The notes: generated by a model not told the origin, from the sequence alone. A DNA stretch of 64,000 bases from Clostridiaceae bacterium (GCA_902363625.1 CABJAS010000006.1:186001-250000), one strand, 5' to 3'; positions 26,863 to 35,690 are shown, counted from the first letter of the stretch. A program made the numbers and translations.

Positions 26863-26889
26863 AAAAAAATGAGGTTTTACCCTCATTTT
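26863..26889 (-). terminator. Terminator of the GH32 gene
   Basis: AAAATGAGG/CCTCATTTT stem with a GTAAAA loop on minus, followed by T-rich sequence. It overlaps the last codons of the gene. Confidence 0.85.
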
Positions 26890-28229
26890 GCTTCAAACAT
26901 CACAAGGTCTGTAATATTTTCATATTTTAGATACTCTTTCATGCCATAAACAACATTGCTTAATACATATTCTCCATAATTAACATATATTTCAATGACC
27001 TGTGTATCGACATATATATCTAAATGACAGCCGTCTTGAAGTGTTGGTGTGGAAAATTTTGTGCCGACTTTTGTATCATTATTGAATAATTTTGCTTCGC
27101 GGACAAAAACATCCTGACGATCGATATGCACTTTTTGATCCTCGATCCAGATTTTATAGCCGCCGATATCTAAACGGCTCCCTTCTTTAACGTCAACGCT
27201 GATCTTCATAGCGTTCGTTAATGTAAACTGGCTGACAGACTGACTGAACTGTTTTTCTATTTCCGGATGTACACTAAAATAAATACGGTTATTTTTGATG
27301 GTCACCACTCTTGGAAAAGTATATACACCGTTCCACTCTAAGTCCTCACTTGGACATGGCATACGCAGCCAGTTTATCACTACACGCCGATGATCTTTAT
27401 CCAACGTGGTTTGTGGAGCATATACATCTAAACCATAGTCTAAGAAGTACATATCATTATTCATCGTGATCTCACATGTATCAGGATTAAAACCCACTAA
27501 ACTGATCATCGCATGGCTAGGATAATTAGTTCCGTCTTTTATCGTATTTTCCGGTGACATAATCAATACATACTGATCCCCTATTTTAAATAGATCCGGG
27601 CATTCCCACATGTTACTGTCAAAGTCCGTGTTTATCAAACGGTTTTGGTAATCCCAGCAAACACCGTCATGACTCGTATAAACTAAAATTTCTCCACGCA
27701 TTTCATGAACGCTTTTATCTTCATACTGACTTCCCAACACCATATAATAAGTATCTTTTTCTTTCCACACTTTCGGATCTCTCGTGTTATTTGGATGTCC
27801 AATTTGATCTTCTTGAAAAACCGGAATAATCATTTGTTTTTTATCATTATCAAAATGAATGCCGTCATCACTGATCAGCATTGCCTGACTGGCGATAATT
27901 TTATTCCCTGTCACATGAATATTATCAGGATTCAGTTGATCGTAAGCGATCGCTGTATAATAAAGATACATTTTTCCATCGATCTCGATAGCGGATCCGG
28001 AAAAACAACCGTTACGGTCAAAATCTTTGCTTGGATAAAGAGCGATGCCTTTATCTTCCCAATGCACTAAGTCTTTGGATATTTTATGTCCCCAATGCAT
28101 CGTACCCCATTTTGTATCATAGGGAAAATGCTGGTAAAAAAGGTGATATTCACCTTTGTAATAGATGAATCCGTTAGGATCGTTCATCCAGTTTTTAGTT
28201 GGTGTAAAGTGTAATTTAGGTCTCGTCAT
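26883..28229 (-). CDS. GH32 beta-fructosidase (sucrose-6-phosphate hydrolase type)
   Basis: 448 residues from the ATG at 28229 (MTRPKLHFTP); an ATG three codons earlier (28238) is also possible, and the AAAGGA spacing favours the later one. It would hydrolyse terminal beta-fructosyl bonds in sucrose, sucrose-6-phosphate or fructo-oligosaccharides. All family-32 landmarks are present: WMNDPNG with the nucleophile Asp, FSGSA, NTRDPKVW with the transition-state Asp, and MWECPDLF with the acid/base Glu. The C-terminal beta-sandwich follows. There is no signal peptide, so it is cytoplasmic. No sugar transporter is adjacent. It has a consensus promoter and terminator of its own. Confidence 0.93.
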   Translation of the reverse strand: MTRPKLHFTPTKNWMNDPNGFIYYKGEYHLFYQHFPYDTKWGTMHWGHKISKDLVHWEDKGIALYPSKDFDRNGCFSGSAIEIDGKMYLYYTAIAYDQLNPDNIHVTGNKIIASQAMLISDDGIHFDNDKKQMIIPVFQEDQIGHPNNTRDPKVWKEKDTYYMVLGSQYEDKSVHEMRGEILVYTSHDGVCWDYQNRLINTDFDSNMWECPDLFKIGDQYVLIMSPENTIKDGTNYPSHAMISLVGFNPDTCEITMNNDMYFLDYGLDVYAPQTTLDKDHRRVVINWLRMPCPSEDLEWNGVYTFPRVVTIKNNRIYFSVHPEIEKQFSQSVSQFTLTNAMKISVDVKEGSRLDIGGYKIWIEDQKVHIDRQDVFVREAKLFNNDTKVGTKFSTPTLQDGCHLDIYVDTQVIEIYVNYGEYVLSNVVYGMKEYLKYENITDLVMFEAK

Positions 28230-28256
28230 ATCTTCCATCCTTTCCTTACTGTCATT

Positions 28257-28285
28257 ATTATAAAAGTGTCCTTCACATGTGTCAA
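28257..28285 (-). promoter_or_regulatory. Consensus promoter of the GH32 gene
   Basis: Minus strand TTGACA (28280-28285), 17-base spacer, TATAAT (28257-28262), a perfect match. The spacer holds the palindrome CACATGTG next to the -35, a possible repressor site. Confidence 0.85.
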
Positions 28286-28286
28286 A

Positions 28287-28310
28287 CCAAAAAGAAAGCC
28301 TGTGCTTTCT
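28287..28310 (-). terminator. Terminator of the polysaccharide deacetylase gene
   Basis: AGAAAGC-ACAG-GCTTTCT stem followed by TTTTGG on minus, overlapping the stop codon at 28309. Confidence 0.82.
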
Positions 28311-29088
28311 AATCAACGATCCATTTAAACCATGTCATATTCATAAAGCTGTACATTAGAAAACGCGGCATTAGATAACGGTCATCGCTGCGGGTTGCTC
28401 TTCTGTTTTGCGCATAACCATATCCCATAATCGTACCATTTTCAACTAAGACTTCTCTTGATGTTTTAGATGGGCGTCCAAATGGATAAGCAAAATAACG
28501 GTCATCGACAATCCCTTTATTCGCTGCAAAGTCTTCTTTAATTTCCTCTGTTGTCAGTGTCTCGATTTTCTTTTCAAACATCCCTGTACTGACATGCAGA
28601 TTATAGGAATGCGAATAGTATTCTACATTTTGAGTATTCACTAACTGATCCTGTTTTAAATATTCATAGAAGTCCGGTTCATCCTGACACAGCACCCCGA
28701 TGACAAAGCAGGTTGCTTTTAAATTATATTTTTCCAGGATTGGCTTGACAATCGTATTAAATGTTTCAAAGCCATCATCAAAGGTAATTACTACACTTTT
28801 TAAAGGTATTTCCATTCTTCCTTCATACCACTCTGTCACTTCACCTAAACTCAACGTACTGAACTGATTATCCGCTAAATACTTCATCTGCTTTTCAAAG
28901 TCCGAAACAGCCATGGTATAAATATCACCGTGATGATACTTGGCTTTATCCTCATCCGATACGACATTATGATAACCAAGAATAGGGATTCCTGATTTAT
29001 ACTTAAAATACTTATAGCCTTCAAACCCCACCACCGCAATTAAACAAATCACAAGCAGGACACATATTCCCTTTATTACTTTTTTCAT
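28309..29088 (-). CDS. Membrane-anchored polysaccharide deacetylase (CE4)
   Basis: About 259 residues from the ATG at 29088 (AAGGA nine bases upstream; the ATG at 29097 touches the RBS). A membrane anchor (IKGICVLLVICLIAVVGF) precedes an extracellular CE4 domain. Motifs: ILGYHNV; VVITFDDGFETF with the catalytic Asp and the metal Asp; SHSYNLH with the two metal His; and AYPFGRPS. Likely substrates are peptidoglycan or an N-acetylated surface polysaccharide. The short length and the GYH start resemble the IcaB/PgaB-like branch more than PgdA (inference). The RpiR gene lies 34 bases upstream, so they may be cotranscribed. Confidence 0.9.
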   Translation of the reverse strand: MKKVIKGICVLLVICLIAVVGFEGYKYFKYKSGIPILGYHNVVSDEDKAKYHHGDIYTMAVSDFEKQMKYLADNQFSTLSLGEVTEWYEGRMEIPLKSVVITFDDGFETFNTIVKPILEKYNLKATCFVIGVLCQDEPDFYEYLKQDQLVNTQNVEYYSHSYNLHVSTGMFEKKIETLTTEEIKEDFAANKGIVDDRYFAYPFGRPSKTSREVLVENGTIMGYGYAQNRRATRSDDRYLMPRFLMYSFMNMTWFKWIVD

Positions 29089-29122
29089 TCTTTTCATTCC
29101 TTTTTACCTAACCTATATGCCT

Positions 29123-29977
29123 TTATTTATTAAATTCTCTTATGCGTTCATAATAGGCTAACTTCTTTTCCACATTATTTTCATAATCTAATTCAAAGAA
29201 ACATGTGTATAAACAATCTAATATGTACAGTAAAGACAGCCGTGTAGAAAAAGAAGAAATCTTATTGTAATGATTTTCATACGAGCTCATAAACAGCTGA
29301 TAATCGACATAGCTCATCAGCGGATTTTCATGCGTTGACGAAATCAAAACAATGGGCGTTTTCACTGCCTTTAAGGTCTGCACGAAATAATTCATTAATA
29401 ACCCTCTTCCGCCAAAGGAAATAATAAAAGCCAGATGCGTGTCATCACTGCTTGATGCTGTTAATCTTTGCATATATTCTTCATTAGGAACATTGACCTG
29501 AATACCGATTTCCTGCATTTGAAACTTGAAGTTTTCTGCAAAATAGAGATTTCCGGCTGAGGTATAAATATCTATCGTCTTGGCTTTTTTCATCTGATTA
29601 ACCACTAAGCGAAGCTGTTCAAGATCCAATAAGTTCTGCGAAGAAATCAAAGTCTGTTCATAAACTTCTTTTAATTTATGAGTAATCTGATACTGAGACT
29701 GATGCTGCTTAATCGGATAATCATAATCAAAGTCTTCTTCCTCTTTTAAATAGTTGTCTATCGAGGCAGAAACCAGCACTTTTAATTCTGATAAACCGGA
29801 TACTCCCACCTTTTGACATAAACGGTAAATTGAAGAAGTCGATACATAGCACTGCTGACTGATCTGGGCTGCGCTTAAACGAATAAAATCTTCGGTATGC
29901 TCTTTAATATAATCGACGATTGCTTTTTCATTATCGGTTAAGTCAGTAATATGTTTTAATTTACTAAAAATGTTCAT
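29123..29977 (-). CDS. RpiR/MurR-family transcriptional regulator (first of two)
   Basis: 284 residues: an N-terminal HTH_6 domain (LSAAQISQQCYVSTSSIYRL, residues ~34-53) and a SIS sugar-phosphate-binding domain (IDIYTSAGNLYFAENF, AFIISFGGRG). RpiR proteins sense phosphosugars and control sugar or amino-sugar genes. It lies between a HAD phosphatase gene and the deacetylase gene on the same strand. The start is the ATG at 29977 with GGGGTG upstream; start and RBS both lie inside an inverted repeat described separately. Which sugar it senses cannot be told from sequence. Confidence 0.9.
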   Translation of the reverse strand: MNIFSKLKHITDLTDNEKAIVDYIKEHTEDFIRLSAAQISQQCYVSTSSIYRLCQKVGVSGLSELKVLVSASIDNYLKEEEDFDYDYPIKQHQSQYQITHKLKEVYEQTLISSQNLLDLEQLRLVVNQMKKAKTIDIYTSAGNLYFAENFKFQMQEIGIQVNVPNEEYMQRLTASSSDDTHLAFIISFGGRGLLMNYFVQTLKAVKTPIVLISSTHENPLMSYVDYQLFMSSYENHYNKISSFSTRLSLLYILDCLYTCFFELDYENNVEKKLAYYERIREFNK

Positions 29978-29997
29978 GAGTATTCACCCCATGAACA
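29971..29997 (-). promoter_or_regulatory. Inverted repeat over the RBS and start codon of rpiR
   Basis: TGTTCATG (29971-29978) and CATGAACA (29990-29997) are perfect inverted arms with an 11-base spacer. The spacer holds the RBS and one arm covers the ATG. It could be an autoregulatory operator or an mRNA hairpin that limits translation. Confidence 0.5.
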
Positions 29998-30026
29998 TTA
30001 TAATCGATTATGAATTTAATCACAAA

Positions 30027-30872
30027 CTAATTTATTTCCGGCATATGTTTATAAAGGTATTCGCCAATACCGTCTTCTTCATTAGAAAGAGTGATGGCAT
30101 CTGCAATATCCTTTAAATCCTGAACCGCATTTTCCATAGCCACTCCGACACCGGCATATTTTACCATTGAAGCGTCATTATGCCCATCTCCAAAAGCAAC
30201 CATATCTTCACGTTTATATCCCATTGGGATTAAAACTGTATCTAAAGCTTTTGCCTTATCGATTCCCTGTGCAGTAAATTCAAAATAGAATGGAGCAGTG
30301 AACATACAGCTCAATTTTCCATCGAAAGGTGCCATCATTTCTTTATAATGTTCCTGCAGATACCCCGGTTCTCCGGCAGTTAAGATTTTATTCAACGGAT
30401 AATCCACAAAAGCCGCTAAATCTTCTTGCTCACATAATTTAAATTTACCACCGCGAGATTCATATTGAATGATGTTAATTGGATTGCCATTATTTTCCAG
30501 CATTCCCGCAAACACATCATTGACATGCATGTACTCTCCTTTATCAATCATTGGCATTACGTCAAATTTTTTCATATGTTCTAAGACGGCTTTACCTTCT
30601 TCAACGCTCATCGCCTGATTAAACAATGTTTCTCCGGTTTCACAGTCAATTACTTTTGATCCGTTGAAAGCAACCAATAATCCATGATGTTTATCCATTT
30701 CTAATTCAGCAGCTAAATCACGCAGTCCTGAAGTTGGTCTCCCTGAAGCCAAGATTAGGATAGCGCCTGCTTTTTGTGCTTTCATTAACGCTTCTTTTGT
30801 TTTAGGAGTTACGATTTTCTGACTGTTTGTCAAAGTCCCGTCAACATCCATAATAATTACTTTGATACTCAT
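30027..30872 (-). CDS. Cof-type HAD-IIB sugar-phosphate phosphatase
   Basis: 281 residues from the ATG at 30872 with AGGAGGAACTAT upstream. Motif I is DVDGTLTNS (nucleophile Asp and acid/base Asp). Motif II lies in ILASGRPTSG. The IIB cap is in the middle, and motif IV is GDGHNDASM. Members dephosphorylate sugar phosphates or FMN/PLP with Mg2+; specificity is not readable. The RpiR gene follows 49 bases downstream. Both fit a phosphosugar-handling operon. Confidence 0.9.
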   Translation of the reverse strand: MSIKVIIMDVDGTLTNSQKIVTPKTKEALMKAQKAGAILILASGRPTSGLRDLAAELEMDKHHGLLVAFNGSKVIDCETGETLFNQAMSVEEGKAVLEHMKKFDVMPMIDKGEYMHVNDVFAGMLENNGNPINIIQYESRGGKFKLCEQEDLAAFVDYPLNKILTAGEPGYLQEHYKEMMAPFDGKLSCMFTAPFYFEFTAQGIDKAKALDTVLIPMGYKREDMVAFGDGHNDASMVKYAGVGVAMENAVQDLKDIADAITLSNEEDGIGEYLYKHMPEIN

Positions 30873-30894
30873 ATAGTTCCTCCTCTTTTTAAAC

Positions 30895-30922
30895 ATCATA
30901 TCAAGGATTCCTATATAATCAA
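30895..30922 (-). promoter_or_regulatory. Probable promoter of the HAD/RpiR/deacetylase genes
   Basis: Minus strand TTGATT (30917-30922), 16-base spacer, TATGAT (30895-30900), 23 bases before the start codon. Confidence 0.5.
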
Positions 30923-31003
30923 GCTATGTTTAAAAATTGAAAAAAATCTGTCATAACTTTTTGTGTTTAAAGCGTAAAAATGAAATAAACATGGAAAAAA
31001 CTG

Positions 31004-31375
31004 TTAGGATTCTTCACGAAACAAATAGATAACACGTATATAAGGATAGAGAATATTATCTTTTTCTAAGATATTATCAAAAATCAAATAGATAAAATGA
31101 GTATTTACCGGCTGAATAAAACGCAGCCTTCCACAAAAAAACTCTTTATTGCCATAAAGTTCATTCTTAACTTCGGCAAAGGAAAACTGTTGATCTTTAT
31201 ATTTTAGTATGCGCCAGCGAAGCTCTACCGGGCACTGCATAATTTGATCAATCACATTTTGATAAAGTCTCTTTTTATCACTGTCACAATAGATCGGACG
31301 TTCCGGTTTGCAATGCATAATTTCATGCACATCATAGCTTCTTAAGGTTCCTTGTCCGCACCAGATTAATTTCAT
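31004..31375 (-). CDS. Uncharacterised 123-residue protein
   Basis: I do not recognise this protein. It begins MKLIWCGQGTLRSYD and is mixed alpha/beta in composition, with five Cys (WCGQ, HCKP, YCDS, MQCPVE, FFCGR) that do not form a regular zinc motif, and a Tyr/Ile-rich C-terminal third. No signal peptide or membrane segment. It is a single gene, divergent from the MarR operon, with its start about 127 bases from marR. A real gene is likely from length, start position and lack of any better frame, but function is unknown. Confidence 0.6.
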   Translation of the reverse strand: MKLIWCGQGTLRSYDVHEIMHCKPERPIYCDSDKKRLYQNVIDQIMQCPVELRWRILKYKDQQFSFAEVKNELYGNKEFFCGRLRFIQPVNTHFIYLIFDNILEKDNILYPYIRVIYLFREES

Positions 31376-31438
31376 TTATATCACCCTTTAATGGTAGTAT
31401 GGGCATCCAAATAAAATTAAATCTTTTAAATTAGTATA

Positions 31439-31467
31439 TTGACAAACTATTTATCCAATGATAGAAT
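31439..31467 (+). promoter_or_regulatory. Promoter of the MarR-ABC exporter operon
   Basis: TTGACA (31439-31444), 17-base spacer, TAGAAT (31462-31467), placed 35 bases before the marR start. Confidence 0.85.
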
Positions 31468-31468
31468 A

Positions 31469-31484
31469 TGTTAGAATTCTAACA
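31469..31484. promoter_or_regulatory. MarR operator palindrome
   Basis: TGTTAGAATTCTAACA is a perfect 16-bp palindrome directly after the -10, over the transcription start. It fits a MarR dimer site, so the regulator would repress its own operon until an inducer binds. Confidence 0.85.
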
Positions 31485-31501
31485 TTCAGGAGGTTATAAA
31501 G

Positions 31502-31924
31502 ATGGTGCAAATCGGTAAGGAAGTCGGCAATTTATCCAATCATATTAAGCGTACAGTAGATGCGAAAATCACAGCAATCACCAGTGATCTCACAGGATTC
31601 CAGTCAAGAATCCTGCATTTTATTGCTTTTTGCGGTCATGATGTCTATCAGCGTGATGTGGAGGAGGAATTTGAAATACGACGTTCCTCAGTAACGAGTG
31701 TTTTACAGACAATGGAAAGAAACGGACTGATCGAAAGAGTCAGTGTTGAACAGGATGCCCGTTTAAAAAAGATCATCTTAACGACAAAGGCTAAAGATTT
31801 AATGCGCCGCATCGGTGAAGTCATCGATGAGTTTGAAGCTTCATTAATGGAAGATCTATCCATTGAAGAAATAACTGTCTTTATGCAAGTGATCAATAAA
31901 ATGATGACGAAGCTGAATGATTAG
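31502..31924 (+). CDS. MarR-family transcriptional regulator
   Basis: 140 residues, ATG behind AGGAGGTTATAAAG. Winged helix: FQSRILHFIAF, then YQRDVEEEFEIRRSSVTSVL (recognition helix), then NGLIERVSVEQDARLKKIIL (the DxR wing). MarR proteins are dimeric repressors released by small molecules. It is the first gene of an operon with the two ABC exporter half-transporters, 26 bases ahead of the first, so it most likely controls drug efflux through the palindrome over its own promoter. Confidence 0.93.
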   Translation: MVQIGKEVGNLSNHIKRTVDAKITAITSDLTGFQSRILHFIAFCGHDVYQRDVEEEFEIRRSSVTSVLQTMERNGLIERVSVEQDARLKKIILTTKAKDLMRRIGEVIDEFEASLMEDLSIEEITVFMQVINKMMTKLND

Positions 31925-31950
31925 AATGATATTTAAGAAGGGGGTATATG

Positions 31951-33681
31951 ATGTATAAAAAATTAATGGCTTATATAAAAGAATATAAGTTAGCTTCCCT
32001 GCTTGCTCCTATATTTGTTTCATTAGAAGTAGTCATGGAGGTCCTAATCCCAATGATGATGGCACAGATCATCGATGTCGGGTTAGCCAATAACAATATT
32101 CCATATGTATATAAAATTGGAATCATAATGATGGGAATGGCGCTTGTTTCATTATTATTTGGTGCTTTATCAGGGCGCTATGCGGCTGTTGCTTCAGCCG
32201 GAGTAGCCAAAAATTTAAGACAGGCAATTTATCATAAGATACAAGATTTTTCCTTTGCCAACATTGATAAATTTTCCACATCAAGCTTGGTTACACGTTT
32301 AACCACCGATGTGACAAACGTGCAAAATGCTTATCAAGTAATCATCCGTATGCTGGTGCGTGCACCGATCATGCTGGTCTTTGCCTTGTTTATGTCTTTT
32401 CAATTAAATGCACGTTTATCTGTTATCTTTTTATTTGTCATTCCATTTTTAGGAATTGCTTTATATTTCATTATGACACGTGCGCATCCTAACTTTGTTA
32501 AGATGTTTAAAAAATATGACCTTGTAAACCTGGTAGTACAGGAAAACCTGACTAGTATCCGTACTGTAAAGGCATATGTCAGAGAAGATTATGAAAATAA
32601 AAAGTTTAAAAACGCAACCGGAGAATTACAGCAGTATTCTATCAACGCTGAAAAGATTCTGGCGTTTAACTCACCAATCATGCAGCTATCCATGTATTTC
32701 ACAATTATTATGATTTCTTGGTTTGGTGCACAATTTATTATTGGCGGTTCTATGGAAACCGGTCAGTTAATGTCACTGTTTACCTATGTCACACAAATCT
32801 TATCAAGTCTGATGATGATCTCAATGTCCTTTGTGATGGTAACAATGGCTAAATCTTCGGCAGAAAGAATCGTTGAAGTATTGGATGAAGAAAGTGATTT
32901 GACAAATGCTGCATCTCCATTAACTCAGGTTAATGACGGATCGATTGAATTTAAAAACGTCGATTTCAGCTACAGCAAAGATCCAAACAATTTAGCGTTA
33001 AGTCAGATTAATATTAAGATTGAATCCGGTCAGACAGTTGGTATTTTAGGAGGAACCGGTAGTGCCAAGACTTCTTTGGTGCAAATGATTCCAAGACTAT
33101 ATGATGCCACAAACGGTCAGGTTTTAGTCGGTGGTCAGGATGTTCGTGATATCGACATTGAAACATTAAGAGACAATGTTGCGATGGTACTGCAAAAGAA
33201 TGTATTATTTTCCGGTACAATCAAAGAGAACCTGCGATGGGGAGATGCAAACGCGAGTGACGAAGATATTATTCATGCCTGTCAATTAGCACAAGCAGAT
33301 GAATTTATTCAGTCTTTCCCAGATAAGTACGATACAATACTGGATCAAGGCGGAACCAACGTTTCCGGTGGACAAAAACAGCGTTTATGTATAGCTAGGG
33401 CGCTGCTTAAAAAACCTAAGATTTTAATCTTAGATGATTCAACCAGTGCCGTAGATACTAAAACAGATGCATTGATCCGTAAAGCCTTTAAAGAGGAAAT
33501 TCCGAATACCACAAAAATTATTATTGCTCAGCGTGTATCTTCGGTTGAGGATGCCGATATGATCATCGTTTTAGATGATGGAAAAATAAATGGTATCGGA
33601 ACACATGAAGAGCTGCTAAAAACAAATGCAATCTATCAAGAAGTATATGAATCACAAACGAAAGGAGATGATCAGGAATGA
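31951..33681 (+). CDS. Heterodimeric ABC exporter subunit with degenerate ATPase site
   Basis: 576 residues: six membrane helices (residues ~15-300), then a nucleotide-binding domain. Walker A is GGTGSAKTS, signature VSGGQKQR, Walker B LILDDSTSAVD. The catalytic Glu after Walker B is Asp, the mark of the degenerate site of BmrC/LmrC/TM287-type heterodimers. Start: the second of two tandem ATGs (31951) has better spacing from AAGGGGG; 31948 is the alternative. The stop overlaps the start of the partner gene (ATGA). Together with the partner it would export drugs or lipids across the membrane. Confidence 0.92.
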   Translation: MYKKLMAYIKEYKLASLLAPIFVSLEVVMEVLIPMMMAQIIDVGLANNNIPYVYKIGIIMMGMALVSLLFGALSGRYAAVASAGVAKNLRQAIYHKIQDFSFANIDKFSTSSLVTRLTTDVTNVQNAYQVIIRMLVRAPIMLVFALFMSFQLNARLSVIFLFVIPFLGIALYFIMTRAHPNFVKMFKKYDLVNLVVQENLTSIRTVKAYVREDYENKKFKNATGELQQYSINAEKILAFNSPIMQLSMYFTIIMISWFGAQFIIGGSMETGQLMSLFTYVTQILSSLMMISMSFVMVTMAKSSAERIVEVLDEESDLTNAASPLTQVNDGSIEFKNVDFSYSKDPNNLALSQINIKIESGQTVGILGGTGSAKTSLVQMIPRLYDATNGQVLVGGQDVRDIDIETLRDNVAMVLQKNVLFSGTIKENLRWGDANASDEDIIHACQLAQADEFIQSFPDKYDTILDQGGTNVSGGQKQRLCIARALLKKPKILILDDSTSAVDTKTDALIRKAFKEEIPNTTKIIIAQRVSSVEDADMIIVLDDGKINGIGTHEELLKTNAIYQEVYESQTKGDDQE

Positions 33682-35573
33682 GAATGAAACCGATTGCCGG
33701 ACCTAAACCAAAACGCGGAGATACAATCAAATCACTGAAAAGAATTTCTGGTTATCTCTTTAAATATTATAAAATTCATTTTGTAACAGTTGTCATCTGT
33801 ATCATTATCAGTGCCTTTGCCAATGTTCGCGGAACTCTATTCCTGCAGACATTGATTGATGGCTACATTGTTCCGTTTATTGGTCAATCGAATCCTGATA
33901 TGAGCGGATTAATGAGTGCTTTGATATCACTTGCCGCTATCTATTTAATTGGCGTTGCAACAACCTATATATACAACCGTATCATGATTAATGTTGCAAA
34001 CGGAACGTTAAAGCATATTCGTGATGATATGTTTACACATCTGCAAAGTCTGCCGATCCGCTATTTCGATCAGCATACCCATGGTGAATTGATGAGCCGT
34101 TTTACCAATGATACCGACACACTGCGTCAGCTGCTCAGCCAAACAATCCCCCAGATTCTAAACTCTGCCATTACAATCGTCAGTGTAGCGATTTCAATGA
34201 TCGTATTAAGCTGGCAGTTAACGATTATTACTGTATTAATGGTGATGATTATGCTTGTCACAAGCCGTAAAGTTGGGGCTCAAAGTTCTCGTTTCTTTAC
34301 TAAACAGCAAAATGACCTGGGAAATTTAAATGGGTATATTGAAGAAATGATGGACGGGCAGAAAGTCGTTAAAGTATTCTGTCATGAAGATGTTTCCAAA
34401 CAGGAGTTTGACACATTAAATGCACAATTATGTGCTTCTGCTACCAGTGCCAACAGTTTCGCTAACTTCATGGGACCTATTTCGGCTAACTTAGGTCACT
34501 TGACCTACAGTGTTACCGCTATTGCCGGAACTATCTTTGCGATCAACGGCATCGGCAGTTTATCTATCGGTAAGATTGCTTCTTTCTTACAATTAACACG
34601 CAGCTTTAATATGCCGATTTCTCAGATTACTCAGCAGTTCAACTCTATTGTCATGGCATTAGCCGGAGCTAAACGTATCTTTGATTTATTGGATCAGGAA
34701 CCTGAAACCGATGAAGGCTATGTTACATTAGTGAACGCCGAAATTGATGAGGCTGGGAATATTACTGAATCTCAAAAAAGAACCGGTCAGTGGGCATGGA
34801 AGCATCCGCACAGCGATGGCAGCATCACTTATACCAAATTAACCGGAGATGTTCGATTCTTTGATGTTGATTTTGGTTATGTCGATGATAAAATCGTTTT
34901 GCATGATGTCAGTCTATTCGCTAAGCCGGGGCAAAAATTAGCTTTTGTTGGTGCTACCGGTGCGGGTAAAACAACGATTACCAATCTTATTAATCGTTTC
35001 TATGATATTCAAGATGGAAAGATTCGTTATGATGATATCAACATTAATAAGATTAAAAAAGATGATCTTCGCCGTTCATTAGGCATGGTATTGCAGGATA
35101 CTCATCTTTTCACCGGAACAATCAAAGACAATATTCGTTATGGTAAATTAGATGCTACTGACGAAGAAATCTATGAAGCTGCTCGCATTGCCAATGCCGA
35201 TACCTTTATAAAACATTTGCCTAATGGCTACGATACGTATTTGACAAGTGACGGAGCCGGTCTTTCTCAGGGGCAGCGTCAGTTATTATCTATTGCCAGA
35301 GCCGCTGTGGCAAACCCACCTGTATTAATCCTTGATGAAGCGACTTCAAGTATTGATACGCGTACCGAATCATTAATTCAAACAGCAATGGATCAATTAA
35401 TGCATGGACGTACTGTCTTTGTCATTGCTCACCGATTATCTACCGTTAAAAATTCTGATGCTATCATGGTGCTTGAACAAGGACGCATTATTGAACGTGG
35501 AAACCATCAAGAATTAATTGAACAAAAAGGACGTTATTACCAGTTATATACCGGAGCCTTTGAACTAGAATAA
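33678..35573 (+). CDS. Heterodimeric ABC exporter subunit with canonical ATPase site
   Basis: 631 residues. An N-terminal extension of ~20 basic residues (PIAGPKPKRGD) is typical of the larger partner of BmrD/LmrD/TM288 pairs. Six membrane helices follow, then a nucleotide-binding domain with an inserted segment before its first strand (NITESQKRTG to DGSITYTKLTG). Walker A is GATGAGKTT, signature LSQGQRQLL, Walker B VLILDEATSSID with the catalytic Glu, and the H-loop is VIAHRLST. It is translationally coupled to the preceding subunit and ends the operon with a terminator. Confidence 0.93.
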   Translation: MRMKPIAGPKPKRGDTIKSLKRISGYLFKYYKIHFVTVVICIIISAFANVRGTLFLQTLIDGYIVPFIGQSNPDMSGLMSALISLAAIYLIGVATTYIYNRIMINVANGTLKHIRDDMFTHLQSLPIRYFDQHTHGELMSRFTNDTDTLRQLLSQTIPQILNSAITIVSVAISMIVLSWQLTIITVLMVMIMLVTSRKVGAQSSRFFTKQQNDLGNLNGYIEEMMDGQKVVKVFCHEDVSKQEFDTLNAQLCASATSANSFANFMGPISANLGHLTYSVTAIAGTIFAINGIGSLSIGKIASFLQLTRSFNMPISQITQQFNSIVMALAGAKRIFDLLDQEPETDEGYVTLVNAEIDEAGNITESQKRTGQWAWKHPHSDGSITYTKLTGDVRFFDVDFGYVDDKIVLHDVSLFAKPGQKLAFVGATGAGKTTITNLINRFYDIQDGKIRYDDININKIKKDDLRRSLGMVLQDTHLFTGTIKDNIRYGKLDATDEEIYEAARIANADTFIKHLPNGYDTYLTSDGAGLSQGQRQLLSIARAAVANPPVLILDEATSSIDTRTESLIQTAMDQLMHGRTVFVIAHRLSTVKNSDAIMVLEQGRIIERGNHQELIEQKGRYYQLYTGAFELE

Positions 35574-35580
35574 ATAAAGC

Positions 35581-35606
35581 CGTATCTATCAAGATACGAC
35601 TTTTTT
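35581..35606 (+). terminator. Terminator of the ABC exporter operon
   Basis: CGTATCT/AGATACG stem (35581-35587 with 35592-35598), then AC and six T. Confidence 0.85.
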
Positions 35607-35690
35607 CTTAAACTCAAAACTATATTGAGACATAAAATACCGACCTCCAATCGTTAGATTTTTTAGGTCTAACTTTTGGAAATCGGTAAA
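35589..35690 (-). pseudogene. IS3-family (IS150-group) left-end remnant
   Basis: The minus strand reads an RBS (GGAGG) and ATG at 35633, then a 14-codon frame MSQYSFEFKKKVVS ending in TGA. This is the start of an IS150-group OrfA (…YSFEFKKKVV…). Upstream of it lies CCAAAAGTTAGACC, which resembles IS3-family ends, within an imperfect 49-base hairpin (35639-35687). The rest of the transposase is gone. The final codons overlap the terminator of the ABC operon. It is an eroded insertion squeezed between two genes. Confidence 0.6.
35639..35687. repeat. Long imperfect inverted repeat in the IS remnant
   Basis: Arms ACCGA, TCCAA and GTTAGA pair with TCTAAC, TTGGA and TCGGT, separated by symmetric 2x2 internal loops, around a 9-base loop. 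It precedes the remnant transposase start, so in the parent element it probably limited transposase expression. Confidence 0.65.

Noticed and set aside
35639..35687. Integron attC-like site
   Set aside because: The symmetric bulged hairpin is better explained as an IS3-family end: it precedes a transposase-like start, and there is no integrase or cassette array.
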